Shown one piece after another: positions 1 to 10,984 of a DNA stretch of 64,000 nt. Position 1 is the first letter of the stretch. Each line of letters begins with the position of its first letter. The notes under the pieces are model-generated. The model did no database searches. It was not told where the DNA came from and worked only from the letters and a program-made list of their open reading frames with translations. Position numbers and translations under genes: made by a program. Source of the DNA: Elmis aenea (taxonomy: Eukaryota > Arthropoda > Insecta > Coleoptera > Elmidae). The stretch spans positions 46,540 to 110,539 of the forward strand of contig CANTFG010000303.1 in assembly GCA_947652605.1 (NCBI GenBank), given 5' to 3'.

Positions 1-215
1 TCTATCAAGTACATCTTTGAGCGATTAAAGGTCATCAATGCCTTTGTGGCTATAATTTTGATCATTGTCTTCTGTCATCTTTTTTATTGATAAGAAATGT
101 TTGTATATAAAGGTTTATAAATGATAAATCTGTAAGTGCTACTTCTGCTCGCGGGCGGCTTAACATAGCTTAGCGGGCTATCAGGGGCCCGCGAGCTACC
201 AGTTGGACATCACTG
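1..215 (-). mobile_element. hAT-type element fragment, cut by window edge
   Basis: The stretch ends at 215 in TGGACATCACTG, the reverse of the CAGTGATGTCCA ends typical of hAT elements. Read on the minus strand it matches the piece at 10775-10980, which begins CAGTGATGTACAAG, including the later part around an AGGACAATGA motif. The element runs off the left edge. No transposase domain is readable here. Confidence 0.6.
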
Positions 216-229
216 TTTTACGGGGTATC

Positions 230-900
230 TCGGTTACCGTAATGCGTAATAGATAACGAACATAATAATTTTTTAAAAATATTTCGAGATATGAAGTAAG
301 CTTATATATTTTTAAATGGAAGCCGTAGTTGACCATGACTATATAGGTATGACTAATTTTGTAAAAATTTTATAATCACAGTTTTCCATGATTTCGTAAA
401 CAAGTTATGTTTGCAATTAACAATAACACGTCATATCCAAGTACATTTTTAAACTTCTAAGTTTGTAAATCCGTATATTGTTTTGTATTTTGTAACTGTT
501 TATTGTGTTATTGTGAACGTAGCTAAATGTGAACACTTTAAAAAGTTTGATAATAAAAGTTTACATTGTAAGTGCTTAAACGTAGCGGCTGCTGTAGAAT
601 TTACTAGGAAATGACGTTCAGTTGTTTATTAATTGCAAACGTCACTTGTTTACGAAATCATGGCAAATTTTGATAACGAAATTTATACAAAATGGTTCAT
701 ATCTCGGTTATTTTTTGCAACACATAAATAAAACTATATATTTTTGAAAAGTTAAAAAAATTATCTTTCATATAAAGTAGTGGCCAACTAGGGTTTCTAT
801 TTAGGAAAATAAAAGTTTACTACATATCTCAAAAGTCAAGGTGACTAAAAAAAATTACTTTTGTTTTTAAATTAAGCATAAAAATCTGCATAAAAAAACC
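230..900. repeat. Palindromic MITE-like repeat
   Basis: Two arms are inverted copies: CATGATTTCGTAAACAAG near 390-410 recurs in reverse as CTTGTTTACGAAATCATG near 645-662, with matching flanks. It looks like a long-stem MITE without coding capacity. Exact ends were not resolved. Confidence 0.55.
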
Positions 901-942
901 TTTGTAATATTTTGTTTCATTTTAATAACTAGAGGAGCTATA

Positions 943-1370
943 TACAGTGTGTCCAGAATTCGAGGCTCACCATGGGTAACTTTTAAACCGTGATAGATAC
1001 AAGGTCGGTCAAATAGGACAAAAGTGACTTACTTCATAGAGCAATACAGCGATGCTTTCGTTTTTGAAAAAATAAAATCAAGGATAATTTGATATTGATG
1101 AAAAACCAAAAATGTGGCATTTTTTTACATGAATTTATCTCAGTTGCTATGAGATATAGCACAAAAAGTTTCTAACAAAAGTGGTAGATATTTTTGAGAG
1201 CTATAAAAAGGTGGCAATCAATTTTTTTAATATTGCATATTTTACGAGATACGGCATTAACTTGCATTTTTTTTAATGCAACTTATAGTTGATTTTTGTG
1301 TCATTCGAGAGCTTATTTTTCTCTCTTTTCAATGATGTGCCTTATGAACTTATGATACATTTATTTTGAA
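943..1370. repeat. MITE fragment with CAGTGTGTCC end
   Basis: A TA followed by CAGTGTGTCCAGAATTCG at 945 resembles the CAGGGTG-type ends seen all over the window. No matching right end was found, so this is probably one arm of a decayed palindromic element. No coding signal. Confidence 0.4.
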
Positions 1371-2033
1371 ATTTGACAATTTGTTGTTGTGATAAACATT
1401 ATAAATATTTGAACATAAGATAAATTACAATAAACTGCATTACTGCAGATTCCGACTTTATCGTTGTTTTCTTATTTTCATATATTTATAATATTTATCA
1501 CAACAACAAATTACAAAACCTTCGTAACTTGTACCAAATGAGTTTTAAAAAGTCTTACACCTTGTTTTGTTTTTGTTTTCATAGCCTACTATAATTTTCT
1601 TTAAAAAAAAATAAAAAACTTTCGCAACTTACATATTATTGAAAATAACTACATCAATCCTTATAGGTATATTTAGAATGACAAAAAAAAATAAATTTAA
1701 ATAAGTCTTAGCCAACTATAGGTTCCATTTAAAAAAATACAACTTTGTCACAACTCGAATTTAGATTTTGTTTTTGAAAAATTGTCTAGGCCACTGCATT
1801 CTTATCAAAAAAGTCCCTGCAGAACGTCAAAATAATTTTTGTTTATTTTCATAAACAAGTGAGATATGGTCATAAAACGAAAAGTCGAAAAATCAGCCAT
1901 AACTCGAAAACAAAAGACGATAACCAATTTTAGTTTTCACCATTAACTTTTTCTCAAAAAAAGAAATCCAGGTTGCGCGGTCCGTTTTTTTGATACCTCT
2001 TATAGTTACCGAGATTCCCTATTAAAACATCGA
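1370..2033. repeat. Right half of the MITE family seen whole at 32543-35113
   Basis: This follows the right arm of the element at 32543-35113 step by step: the CATTCTTATCAAAAAA segment, the CATAAAACGAAAAGTCGAAAAA segment and the final GATTCCCTATTAAAACATCG. It keeps the uninserted sequence at the TTA/TAA site where the two arms of the 32-kb copy each carry a small MITE. It ends abruptly where the next MITE begins at about 2034. Confidence 0.6.
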
Positions 2034-3078
2034 AAGGGTGTTTCTTAAATATTGCGAAAAAATTCAGGAGGTGATTCCTTATCGAAAATTTATATAAACT
2101 TTTTCCTTAGACGTCTTTTTTCGGGGTTACACCCCCCTATAGGGGAGCGGTAAAATTAGGGTTTTATTTTATTTCTCAAATTTCGATAAATGTAAGAGAA
2201 TGATGTTTGCTAGATGTTTTATGCTTATTAAAAAATTTCCCATACTAATATTTTCAATAATCTTCCCACCTTCACAGGGGGCTGAAAAGTGCGACCCCTG
2301 TTGGTTTTTCATTAGAACTTTTTGGTGGGTTGAAACTTTACAATTAAATATTTTTTTAAGCTTGATTTATTTGGAAACTTGTTTTATTGTTTAGTTTTTC
2401 TCGTGAAACCTACTGTTTATAAGTAAAAAATGATATAAGTAAACATACACTATTAAATTAATATTCCAATACATAAGAATTCATTTTGGTGGTTGCCATG
2501 GTTTGTTTATGTTCATGTTGGATGGAATTGACGGGTGTAATTCATTTTGACGTTTACGCGGCGAGAACGCTAAAACGCCCATTAATTCTACCCAATATGA
2601 ACATAAACAAACCACTTTAACCACCAAAATGAAACGTTTTATATTGGAATATTTAATGGTGCATGTTCCCTTATTTTATTTTTTACTCACAAACTGTAGG
2701 TTTTACGAGAAGAAATAAAAAAAGTTTCTAAATAAATCAAGCTTCAAAAAATAATTAAATTACAAAATTCAACCCACCAAAAAGTTCGGATAAAAATCAA
2801 CAGGGGTCGCATTTTTCAGCCCCCTGTGAAGGTGGGAGATTACTGAAAATATTACTATAGGAACCCTTTTAATAAGCACAAAACATCTACCTAATATCAT
2901 TCTCCTACATTTATCGAAATTTGAGAAATAAAATGAAAACCTATTTTACCGCTCCCCTTTAGGGGGGTGTAACTCCGAAGACGTCTAAGGAAAAAAGTTT
3001 ATATAAAAGGCCCCCCTTAATTTTCGATAACGAATCACCTCCTGAATTTTTTCGCAATATTTAAGAAACACCCAGTAT
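2034..3078. repeat. Palindromic MITE, family A (about 1.05 kb)
   Basis: The left end GGGTGTTTCTTAAATATTGCG is mirrored at 3050-3075 by CGCAATATTTAAGAAACACCC. The centre holds a near-perfect hairpin made from ATGTTCATGTTGG and its complement. Other copies or parts lie at 3990-4400, 33508-34579, 49150-49440, 50203-50365 and 63217-64000. Ends and TA context fit mariner-type MITEs. Confidence 0.75.
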
Positions 3079-3079
3079 A

Positions 3080-3644
3080 GTAAAATATTCAAGAATACTG
3101 AAATTTAATTTTTCGTCTGTCGAGCCAAAATGGAAAGCGACATAAATAATCTGAATACACTGGCGTTTGTTTCTCCAAAAAATAACCCCAGAGAGAGAGA
3201 TCGATATCAGATTTTCGCTAACACATTCGAATTTGGTTAATCCTATTTACTGAGGTATACATTTACATGAGTTTTTATCCCAATTTTTGTATAACACATC
3301 ACACAATATAAAAACACATGTTTAATTTACAAAAAAAAACAGACAATATATTATAGCGAACAAAATTTAAACTTTAATTACAATTTTTCGTCGACAAATG
3401 GAATAATTTTTCGTGCATTTTTTTTTTGTCCATGTTTGTATTGGTTGTTAAATGTAGGTACCTATTTTGTCGTTTATATTGTCGTACACTTTCCCATTTT
3501 CGTCCTGCTACATTTGTCATTCGATATACTAATATTGTCGTGCCATTCCATTATATATTAAATAAACACACTCCCCATGTTGAGCTTCGAATATGGGACA
3601 CCGTATGTTTACGACATATTGTATATAAATTTGGTTATTTTTAG
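3080..3644. other. Unassigned intron or 5' flank upstream of galectin exon A
   Basis: AT-rich sequence with no mirrored arms and no convincing exon. It ends in a polypyrimidine-like TTATTTTTAG acceptor directly before the first recognised galectin exon. The N-terminal exon of gene 1 was not found here and is probably left of the window. Confidence 0.4.
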
Positions 3645-3730
3645 ACACTTCCATATCAGGGTAATATAGAAGGTAGATTGGAACCAGGAAAAACGATAAA
3701 AATTACCGGAAATACAAGTGGCAATTACAG
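3645..3730 (+). CDS. Galectin gene 1 exon A: start of CRD1
   Basis: Acceptor TTTTTAG, donor CAG/GTAGGT. Translation begins TLPYQGNIEGRLEPGKTI, the first strands of a galectin CRD. Entry phase 0, exit phase 2. The matching gene 2 exon at 61758-61843 is also 86 nt. Confidence 0.85.
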
Positions 3731-3989
3731 GTAGGTATTAAATTTTTACCGGTGTAGCAGAGTTGCGCTGCCTAATATCCTAATCGGATTATGCATAGTT
3801 GAGCTGGTAAACGTTGACGGGTACAGGTAAAGAGTAGATTTGCCCTAATTACAACACTAATACCAAACTATTTTTAAATATTTATTTTGTAAAGCGTACA
3901 ATACAAAAATGGCATTATCTATTTACTTAAAATTATATGAAGCACATTTACAAATCAATATCGGGATATGGGTTTATTTTTATATTTAT

Positions 3990-4400
3990 ACAGGGTGTTT
4001 CTTAAATATTGCGAAAAAATTTAGGAGGCGATTCCTTATCAAAAATTAAGGGGGGTCTTTCATATAAAATTTTTTCATTAGACGTCTCTTTCTGGAGTTA
4101 CACCCCCAAAATGGAGCAGTAAAATTAGGTTTTTATTTTATTTCTCAAATTTGGATAAATGTAAGAGAATGATATTAGGTAGATGTTTTGTACTTATTAA
4201 AAGGTTTCCCATAGTAATATTTTTAATCATCTCCCACCTTCACAGGGGGCTGAAAAGTGCGACCCTTGGTGGTTTTTTTAACAGAACTTTTTGGTGTGTT
4301 GAAATTTTGCAATTAAAAACATTTTGTTTTAAAGCTTGATTTATTTAGAAACTTTTTTTATTCTTTAGTTTTTCTCGTAAAACCTAAATTTTAATAAGAT
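3990..4400. repeat. Left arm of a family A MITE
   Basis: TATACAGGGTGTTTCTTA near 3991 starts a copy of the 2034-3078 element. It is lost shortly before the LINE fragment that begins near 4450, so the right arm is missing. Confidence 0.65.
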
Positions 4401-4852
4401 AGCGATGTTCAATTGTTTTTTACTCATATCAATACCGATATATTACACCTAACTTTGTAATTTTAAATTAAACCTGTCAAAGTTGATCACCATTATTCAG
4501 CAATGGGTTCAATGAAGAGAGGGGTACCCCAGGGCTTCGTTTTGGGTCCCCTCCTCTTCCTTCTATTTATTAATGATTTACCACTCCACATAAAAGAAGG
4601 TGAAATCGTGATGTTCGCAGATGACACCTCAATAGTGTTAACAGCCGAATCCGACGGTGAACTAACAACAAAAATGAATAAAACCATACAAGACTTTAAC
4701 GGATGGTGTACAAAAAACAATCTTATCTTAAATACAAAAAAAAACAGTAATTATACAGTTCTCAATCAGCAATGTGCCGAAAACACCCTCAACATACATC
4801 ATTAACGGAAGTAATATCACAACCTCTTAACATACTAAGTTCCTGGGATTAA

Positions 4853-5786
4853 CCCGCCATCTGCATCGGTCGCGTGGGGCGAATGAACGCCCAGCGATAT
4901 TAAAAATGCTCAATATTTTTTAAAGTAATAAAAATTAAGATACGCCGCTTCGTCTACCTTCATACATCGATAGGCGGCACTTTTTACGCACAACACCCCT
5001 CAGTTCGCACTTTGCGTTTGATGCACAGTGGACATTTGTCACACGAAGAGACGTCAATTGACCCCACGCGACCGTTTGCGTTTGAAAATTGTTTATGTTT
5101 GTGTTTTTGAAAAATGGTTTCTCGACTAGAATTACGTCTATTGAAGTGGTAAGAAGAGGTTAGTGATGAAGAAAAAATAGTTGGGGTTGAAGAAGACGAG
5201 GAGGATGGCGGTGATGAAGAAATAACGCAAAATAACTCACATGATACCGAGCATGATACGGAGACAGAAGAAGAGTACATTTCGGAACATGAAGATCTGT
5301 CTAGTAGTCAGGAAGACATTCCATTATCACAAATTAATTTACTGTAAAAAAAAAATGTGTGCCCGAGACACAGTAAAATAATTTGTTACAATTGCACTGA
5401 TAATTTGTAGTGAATTTTGAAGGCTGATTAGATCTACCTAATTTTTTGATATTTGTTTTTATTGTTTTTGAGTATAACTTTCTTAATTATTTCTATTATT
5501 AAAAAGAGTTTAGTTTTGTTATTTTGAAAAGTTTTTATGTTATGTTTTTCTAAAGAAAGACCAAAAACAAAAAATATGTTCCTATTTCAGTTATATACAT
5601 TTTTAAAGACTTTAATAAAGATATTTTTAGTAAAGTTTATGTTTTATTGTTAAGAACAGCCTTTTAGACCAAAGCAACTAAAAATAAACATAAATATTTA
5701 AAAAATTTGCAATATTTGGATTAAAAGCGTTGACTGACCCCACGCGACCGACAGCGTTACAAAAATGTAGCGCAACCGATGGCGGG
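4853..5786. mobile_element. Non-autonomous piggyBac-type element with TTAA duplication
   Basis: TTAA at 4849-4852 and 5787-5790 flank termini CCCGCCAT and ATGGCGGG. The subterminal GGTCGCGTGGGG and CCCCACGCGACC are also mirrored, as expected for piggyBac. Inside, around 5160-5345, a run rich in Glu, Asp and Ser ends in a stop and resembles the acidic N-terminus of a piggyBac transposase. The catalytic domain is missing. The target is an older LINE ORF. Removing the element and one TTAA restores the LINE frame. Confidence 0.85.
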
Positions 5787-6559
5787 TTAACAGTGGATAA
5801 GTCATTGAAATGGGTCAACCACATCGACAATGTTTGCAACATACTCAGCAAATCATTTTTTGTGCTGTCACAACTAAAACAAATTGTACCATTTGAATCC
5901 CTACTAAACACTTACTATGCAACAGTGTACAGTCACCTGCAATATAGTGTTATCCTCTGGGGTAATGTGTCATATTCTAAGAGACTGTTTGTCATCCAAA
6001 AAAGGATTATAAGACTAATGTGCAATCTAAAAAGAAGTGAATCCTGCAGGAACGCATTTAAATCAAATAAAATTATGACCCTAACTAATATTTACATTTA
6101 TCGTATCCTGTTGTGCGTGAAAAATAACATAACGGAATTTAAAGCTAATTCTCACTATCACACCCACCACACCAGACAGTCTAACTCACTTCGCCCGTGG
6201 ACTCACTCCAAGTCCAAGTTTGATCAATCCCCGCTATATGGGCGCTATATTATTCAACAAACTTCCGACACGAGTAAAGAACCTACCATTGAAAAATTTT
6301 AAAAAGGAAGTTAGAGAATTGCTGACCAGCAACACCTACTATACCGTCAGTGAATACTTGACAGACATTTGTCCACGAGATCATGTATCACTAGGTGTAC
6401 TGTAATGTCATGTATGTTTCTACTTATGTTTAGCATTTTGCTAATTTTAATATGTTTTTTAGGATTAGATATCCTGCATTTTACCTTTACAATGTAATAT
6501 ATATTACTTATTTATAATGACGATGTGCATAACATGAATCATGTTCTACCACATAAAGG

Positions 6560-6560
6560 A

Positions 6561-6617
<57 letters not shown>
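6560..6617. repeat. (TTA)n microsatellite
   Basis: About 19 uninterrupted trinucleotide units lie directly at the 3' end of the LINE fragment, where such elements often carry short tandem tails. It ends about 60 bp before galectin exon B. Confidence 0.9.
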
Positions 6618-6618
<1 letters not shown>

Positions 6619-6678
6619 GCACAACCAGCTCTAGAATGTGGTCGGCGTGGATTTATAGGGTTTTTATTTATTTTCAAG

Positions 6679-6868
6679 TTTCTTCATCGATTTGTTTGAC
6701 TCAACCGCACAGAAAAACATACAATTATCATTGAATGCTACCTATGGCATCCCTGTTCAACGAAACCACAAAGAAAACAATACATGGGGTCCTATAGAAT
6801 CTTCTGGTTTCTTTGGTGGAGGTGGTCCGTTCGAAATTGTGATAATTTGTCAGTGGAACCGTTTTGTT
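6679..6868 (+). CDS. Galectin gene 1 exon B: core of CRD1
   Basis: Acceptor TTATTTTCAAG, donor GTT/GTAAGT; entry phase 2, exit phase 0. It contains FFIDLF, NIQLSLNAT, VQRNHKENNTWGPIESS and GPFEIVIICQWNRFV. The RNH-W-GP-E pattern is the galectin signature region. The usual HFNPR is replaced by a sequence lacking His and Arg, and the WGxEER Arg is also lost. The gene 2 counterpart (56835-57033) is nine bases longer. Confidence 0.88.
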
Positions 6869-6974
6869 GTAAGTACCCACCACACTGATTTTTAACCTGT
6901 GTTCCGCGAGCATCCTCCAGGTGTGTCGCGTAACAAAATAAAAAACATAAATAAATAAACAGATTTTGCAAGGA

Positions 6975-7649
6975 CGCTGTGTTTGAGATTCGAGTTTTAA
7001 ACGTGGAGTTCTCGCTTATTATAATAGCTGGGGTGTAGGTTTCAATTTGGCAATTCGGTACTAATTAATAACCCGATGAGAAATTGAAAATATTTTAAAT
7101 GCTATCCGAGAAAATGAGGATAATCCGGAAAACACGATTTTTTAAAATAGTAAAATGAAATATTTTAAATGTACCTATAGCAAGAAATGGCTTGCAAAAT
7201 TTCCAGTTTGTTGACATAAACTACAACTACTACTGCCTAATTTATATTGGTTGTTGTCTAAAACGTAATTTTACAAATTTGTCATTGAATGTAAAAGTAA
7301 AATACCATGTGTCATACATCAACGAAATCAGAAAAAAAACTCATTTGGCTTATGCATATGGCAATAAGAATACGAATAAGAAAAAATTAGTGTTTACCAT
7401 CCGATTCGGCTTAAAAAATTGCTTGCCAATGTTTTTACACATTTTAAATATTTCATACTCCAAAGGAGATGCACACGATTTTTTTAAATCGTGTTTTCCA
7501 GTATTTCCTAATTTTCTCGAATGCCGTTTGATTTCTCTTTGGATTATGGATGAGCACCAAATTTAGCAACTTTACCAAATGAAAACCTATGCTTTAGCTG
7601 TGACAATAAGTGATATTCCCATGTTTAAAACTCGAATTTCAAACACCCG
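6975..7649. repeat. Palindromic MITE
   Basis: GTTTGAGATTCGAGTTTTAA near 6982 is mirrored near 7625-7645 by TTAAAACTCGAATTTCAAAC. The right end CACCCGG abuts the start of the next element. A related arm occurs near 58980-59100. The long open stretch at 7192-7566 lies inside and shows no recognisable domain. Confidence 0.6.
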
Positions 7650-10129
7650 GTATGGTTCAGTTTGACTGTCTCACCCCTATCTCTTTTTTTTTTTTTTTGC
7701 AAATCGTGGAAAATTTTCTATCGAATGTCGTTTAAATGTTTTTTTTACGATGAAATATGTCAGACCTATTAGGGTCAACTTTGCTTTTTGAAATTACATG
7801 GTATTGTTTTACTTTCGCCATATACGTACTTTAGTCTCAAGAAAGTATTGACCGCGAAAATTTTCGAATTTTTAATTTATATACAGCGTTATTCAAAAAG
7901 TCTGCAACAAATGGGAAAAAGTTTTATTTTTGATTTCTCAGAAAATTTTATTCTTGATAAAGGTTGGTGCATGGTCTAAAATCAATTTTAAGATGAAAAA
8001 AAGTTCGATAAAAAGTCATAGGACACTAGATTTTAGCGATTTTTGAAATATTTGCTAGAGTAAAATGTACTTATTTTAAGAGATACAAAAAAATTTTATA
8101 GGAAAAAGTTATTTACAATCTCAAAATAAGGCTAGATTTAAATTTTGAAGTTCAAATTCCAATTTTTATTTTTTAAGAAATTTCATCATTTAAAAAGTCT
8201 GCAACAAATGGAAAAGTTTTTTATTATCGATTTTTCAGAAAATTTTATTCTTGATAAAAGTTGGTGCATGGTCTAAAACAAATTTTAAGATAAACAAAAA
8301 AGTCATATGAAACTAGATTTTAACGATTTTTGAAATATACCCAATAGTAAAGTGCTTAAAATTTCTTAAAAAAATAAAAATTGGAATTTGATCATCTAAG
8401 TTTAAATCGAGCCTTATTTTGAAATTCTAAATAACTTTTTTTCATAAAATGTTTTTGTTCTCTTAAAATAAGGGCACTTTACTCTTGCGAATATTTCAAA
8501 AACGCTAAAATCTAGTGTCATATGACTTTTTATGAATTTTTTTTTTATCTTAAAATTAGTTTTAGACCATGCACCAACTTTTATCGAGAATAAAATTTTT
8601 TGATAAATCAATAATAAAAAGTTTTTCCATTTGTTGCAGACTTTTTGAATGACGCTGTATATACACGTTTTGAGATCCCCTGAACCCGTTTTGACTATAT
8701 TCGCAATCTCCGTGTGTGTGAATGCTGGCGGGTGAGCGTGTAAGGGTGTGTGTGTGTATGTGACAGACGTTAAAATTGTACATTTTTGACATTGCTTATC
8801 GACAGAGCCTTTAAAAGTATGTTTGAAAAAGCGTGCATTTATTTGATTTTTCAAATATTAACTAATATACAGGGTGTTTTGTATAAGCTGTAACGTTAAT
8901 AGGAAATTACATAAAAACCGTAATGGATAATAATATTCTGTTGATGTAGGATTGTAGTCTATGTCGAGTTTTACCAAAAAAAAACGCAATATTCAAAATT
9001 ATTAAAAAAATTCAAAATTTTGAAGATTTATTTCGAAAACGGCTGCAACAAGTTTTTTCAAACTTTAGTATATTATAGAGTTTATTTTTCTTAGTAAATT
9101 GCCGTTTGTCTCATCTCTTTTGAATTTCCTTGAAAAAAGTTATGATTAAATAAAAAATATAGGTACATAATATAGATTATAGAGTATATTTTTTAAGAAC
9201 GCTGTGGTTGTTCGAATGACATAAACTGGCGCATGAAACGTCATTTGACAGAGGTCATTACGTCATGTTGACAGACGTCATTTACAAAAGGAAAGTTGAT
9301 TAGAACGCTTGAAGCGGCATTTTAAACCCACAAATACACAAACAAACTCGAAGATACACACAACACACAATATACGAGTAGTTATGGCGAAAAAGATTTG
9401 GTAACCACACCAGTTTATTTTTTATTGATTCTGACAAAGAATTTAATTTTAAATCCGATAGTGCATTAAAAAAATTGGCATACAAAGGAACATTTTTAAG
9501 AAAAATGAGTTTAAAAGTTATTTAGGAGTATTATTTTTCAAAATATCATATATATCGAAACAAAACACGATCGCTGTAGTAATTGACAATTTATAACTTA
9601 TCTAATTGTGTTTTATTATTCTTCGACGAAAAATCATTATTTTGTGAGTATTAAATTGAAAATGGATCTTCTATTAATTTGCTTCTGTTAGTGCGTGTTC
9701 AAGACGTTTTAATTTAATGCTCACAAAATAAAAATTTTTCGTCGAAAAATAATTAAACACAATAATTAGACAAATTATCAATTACTACAGCGATCGTGTT
9801 TTGTTTAGATATATACGATTTTTTGAAAAATAATACTAATAAATAACTTTTAAACTCATTTTTCTCAAAAATGTTTCTTTGTAAGCCAATTTTTTTAATG
9901 CACTATCGGATTTAGAATTTAATTCTTTGTCAGAATCAATAAAAAAAAAACATGTAAATTTAAAAAAAAGTGATTATCGCCAGTCTGACATATTTCAACG
10001 TAAAAAAAAAACATTTGAACGTCATTCGATAAAGAGTTTTCCACGATTTCCAAGAATATAAGGTTTATAGGGGTTTCCTCTTAAAATAACAAAGTTATAT
10101 AGGTGCGACAGTCAAACTAAATCATCCTG
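7648..10129. repeat. Long palindromic MITE with nested elements
   Basis: The left end GTTCAGTTTGACTGTC and the right end GACAGTCAAACTAAATC are mirrored. The inner stem is visible as GATTCTGACAAAGAATTTAA near 9425 and its complement near 9920. It hosts the MITE at 7884-8657 and a fragment beginning ATACAGGGTGTTTTG near 8871. A half copy lies at about 37060-37367. Confidence 0.65.
7884..8657. repeat. Palindromic MITE with CAGCGTTATTCAAAAAG ends
   Basis: TATA then CAGCGTTATTCAAAAAGTCT at the left is mirrored by AGACTTTTTGAATGACGCTG at the right, both beside TA. The internal motif TCTGCAACAAATGG is repeated again inside the left arm near 8201. Non-coding; the open frame at 8414-8854 on the minus strand is a by-product of the arm. 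Confidence 0.75.
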
Positions 10130-10164
10130 TATAGTGTGCGGCAGAATTTTAGCGTTGTTAAAAG

Positions 10165-10454
10165 CAGGGCTGTGGAGTCGGAGTTTAGGAGGAATTTCTG
10201 GTCAGTGGAGTCGGAGTCGGAAAAAATTTATCGACTCCGACTCCGAGTACAACAAAAAATTACGAGGTGGTCCTTTGCCGCAAAATTAAACTCAAATTTT
10301 AAATTATATTTTTATTTTTATTTTTTTTTATGTATTACACACCATAAAATGTCTTAGTATTTAATTTTGTCGGAGTCGGAGTCAGAGTCGACCTACTAAA
10401 ATTATCAGGATTCGGAGTCGGAGTCGAATTTTTTTTACAGACTCCGCAGCCCTG
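10165..10454. mobile_element. hAT-type MITE with GAGTCG subterminal repeats
   Basis: Termini CAGGGCTGTGGAGTCGGAG and GACTCCGCAGCCCTG are mirrored. The flanks GTTAAAAG (10157-10164) and GTTAAATG (10455-10462) form an 8-bp duplication with one mismatch, the hAT length. Both ends carry repeated GGAGTCG units. Confidence 0.8.
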
Positions 10455-10511
10455 GTTAAATGTGTGCCGCGACTTTGAAAAGTTGAAGAACATTGACCTA
10501 CTATCTATATC

Positions 10512-10750
10512 CAGGGGTGGGCAAGTTTTTCCTGCAAAAGGTCGGATAAAAATTAATTAAGATGACTCGGGCCGGAACAAAAATTTAGATGTGAGGGGTG
10601 TTAAAAGTTTTTTGCCAAGCCGCACATTTTTGTAGACCGTAAAAAATCTGAAAATAACATGAAATTCGCCAAATTAATTAAAATTCGAAAAAATATTGCA
10701 TGCAGCATTTCGGATTGGATGCTGTTGCGGACCGACATCTGCCCAATCCT
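10512..10750. mobile_element. Small hAT-type MITE
   Basis: It starts CAGGGGTGGGCAAG, a very common hAT terminus, and a decayed mirror CTGCCCAATCCTA lies at about 10738-10750. No coding capacity and no clear duplication. Confidence 0.5.
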
Positions 10751-10774
10751 AACCTACAGAGTATTCACCTAGTG

Positions 10775-10980
10775 CAGTGATGTACAAGCGGTAGCTCCCG
10801 GGCTCCAGGTAGTCCGCAAGTCTATATCAAGACACACGCGAGCAGAAGTTGCGCTTATAGATTTCTCATTTAAAAAGCTTCAAATGCGAACATTCCTCAT
10901 CTATAAAAAAGATGGCAGAGGACAATGACAGAAATTATCAACTACAACACATTGATGAACTTCAATTGCTTAACTATGGG
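10775..10980 (+). mobile_element. hAT fragment, same family as 1-215
   Basis: It starts CAGTGATGTACAAG and shares its body with the reverse complement of 1-215. It is cut off by the LINE remnant that follows. Confidence 0.55.
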
Positions 10981-10984
10981 ATTT

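Larger units (their letters stand above)
4450..6617 (+). pseudogene. 5'-truncated non-LTR retrotransposon reverse transcriptase, split by a piggyBac-type insertion
   Basis: The first part (4503-4805) reads GVPQGFVLGPLLFLLFINDL and later VMFADDTSIV, the palm motifs of a LINE reverse transcriptase including FADD. At 4852 the frame stops at LGL and resumes after the insertion with TVDKSLKWVNHI, so the two parts were once continuous. The second part runs to about 6405 (FKKEVRELL near the end) with frameshifts and stops. The 3' tail is a TTA microsatellite. The endonuclease and the 5' half of the RT are absent. The clade (jockey/CR1/I group) was not resolved. It lies in galectin gene 1 intron A-B. 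Confidence 0.8.

Noticed and set aside
3426..3644. First exon of galectin gene 1 in MFVLVVKCRYLF
   Set aside because: The possible donor exits in the wrong phase for exon A, and the frame simply runs to the acceptor TAG.
4984..5280. 98-codon Ser-rich minus-strand protein
   Set aside because: It is the reverse of the Glu/Asp-rich transposase N-terminus of the piggyBac derivative.
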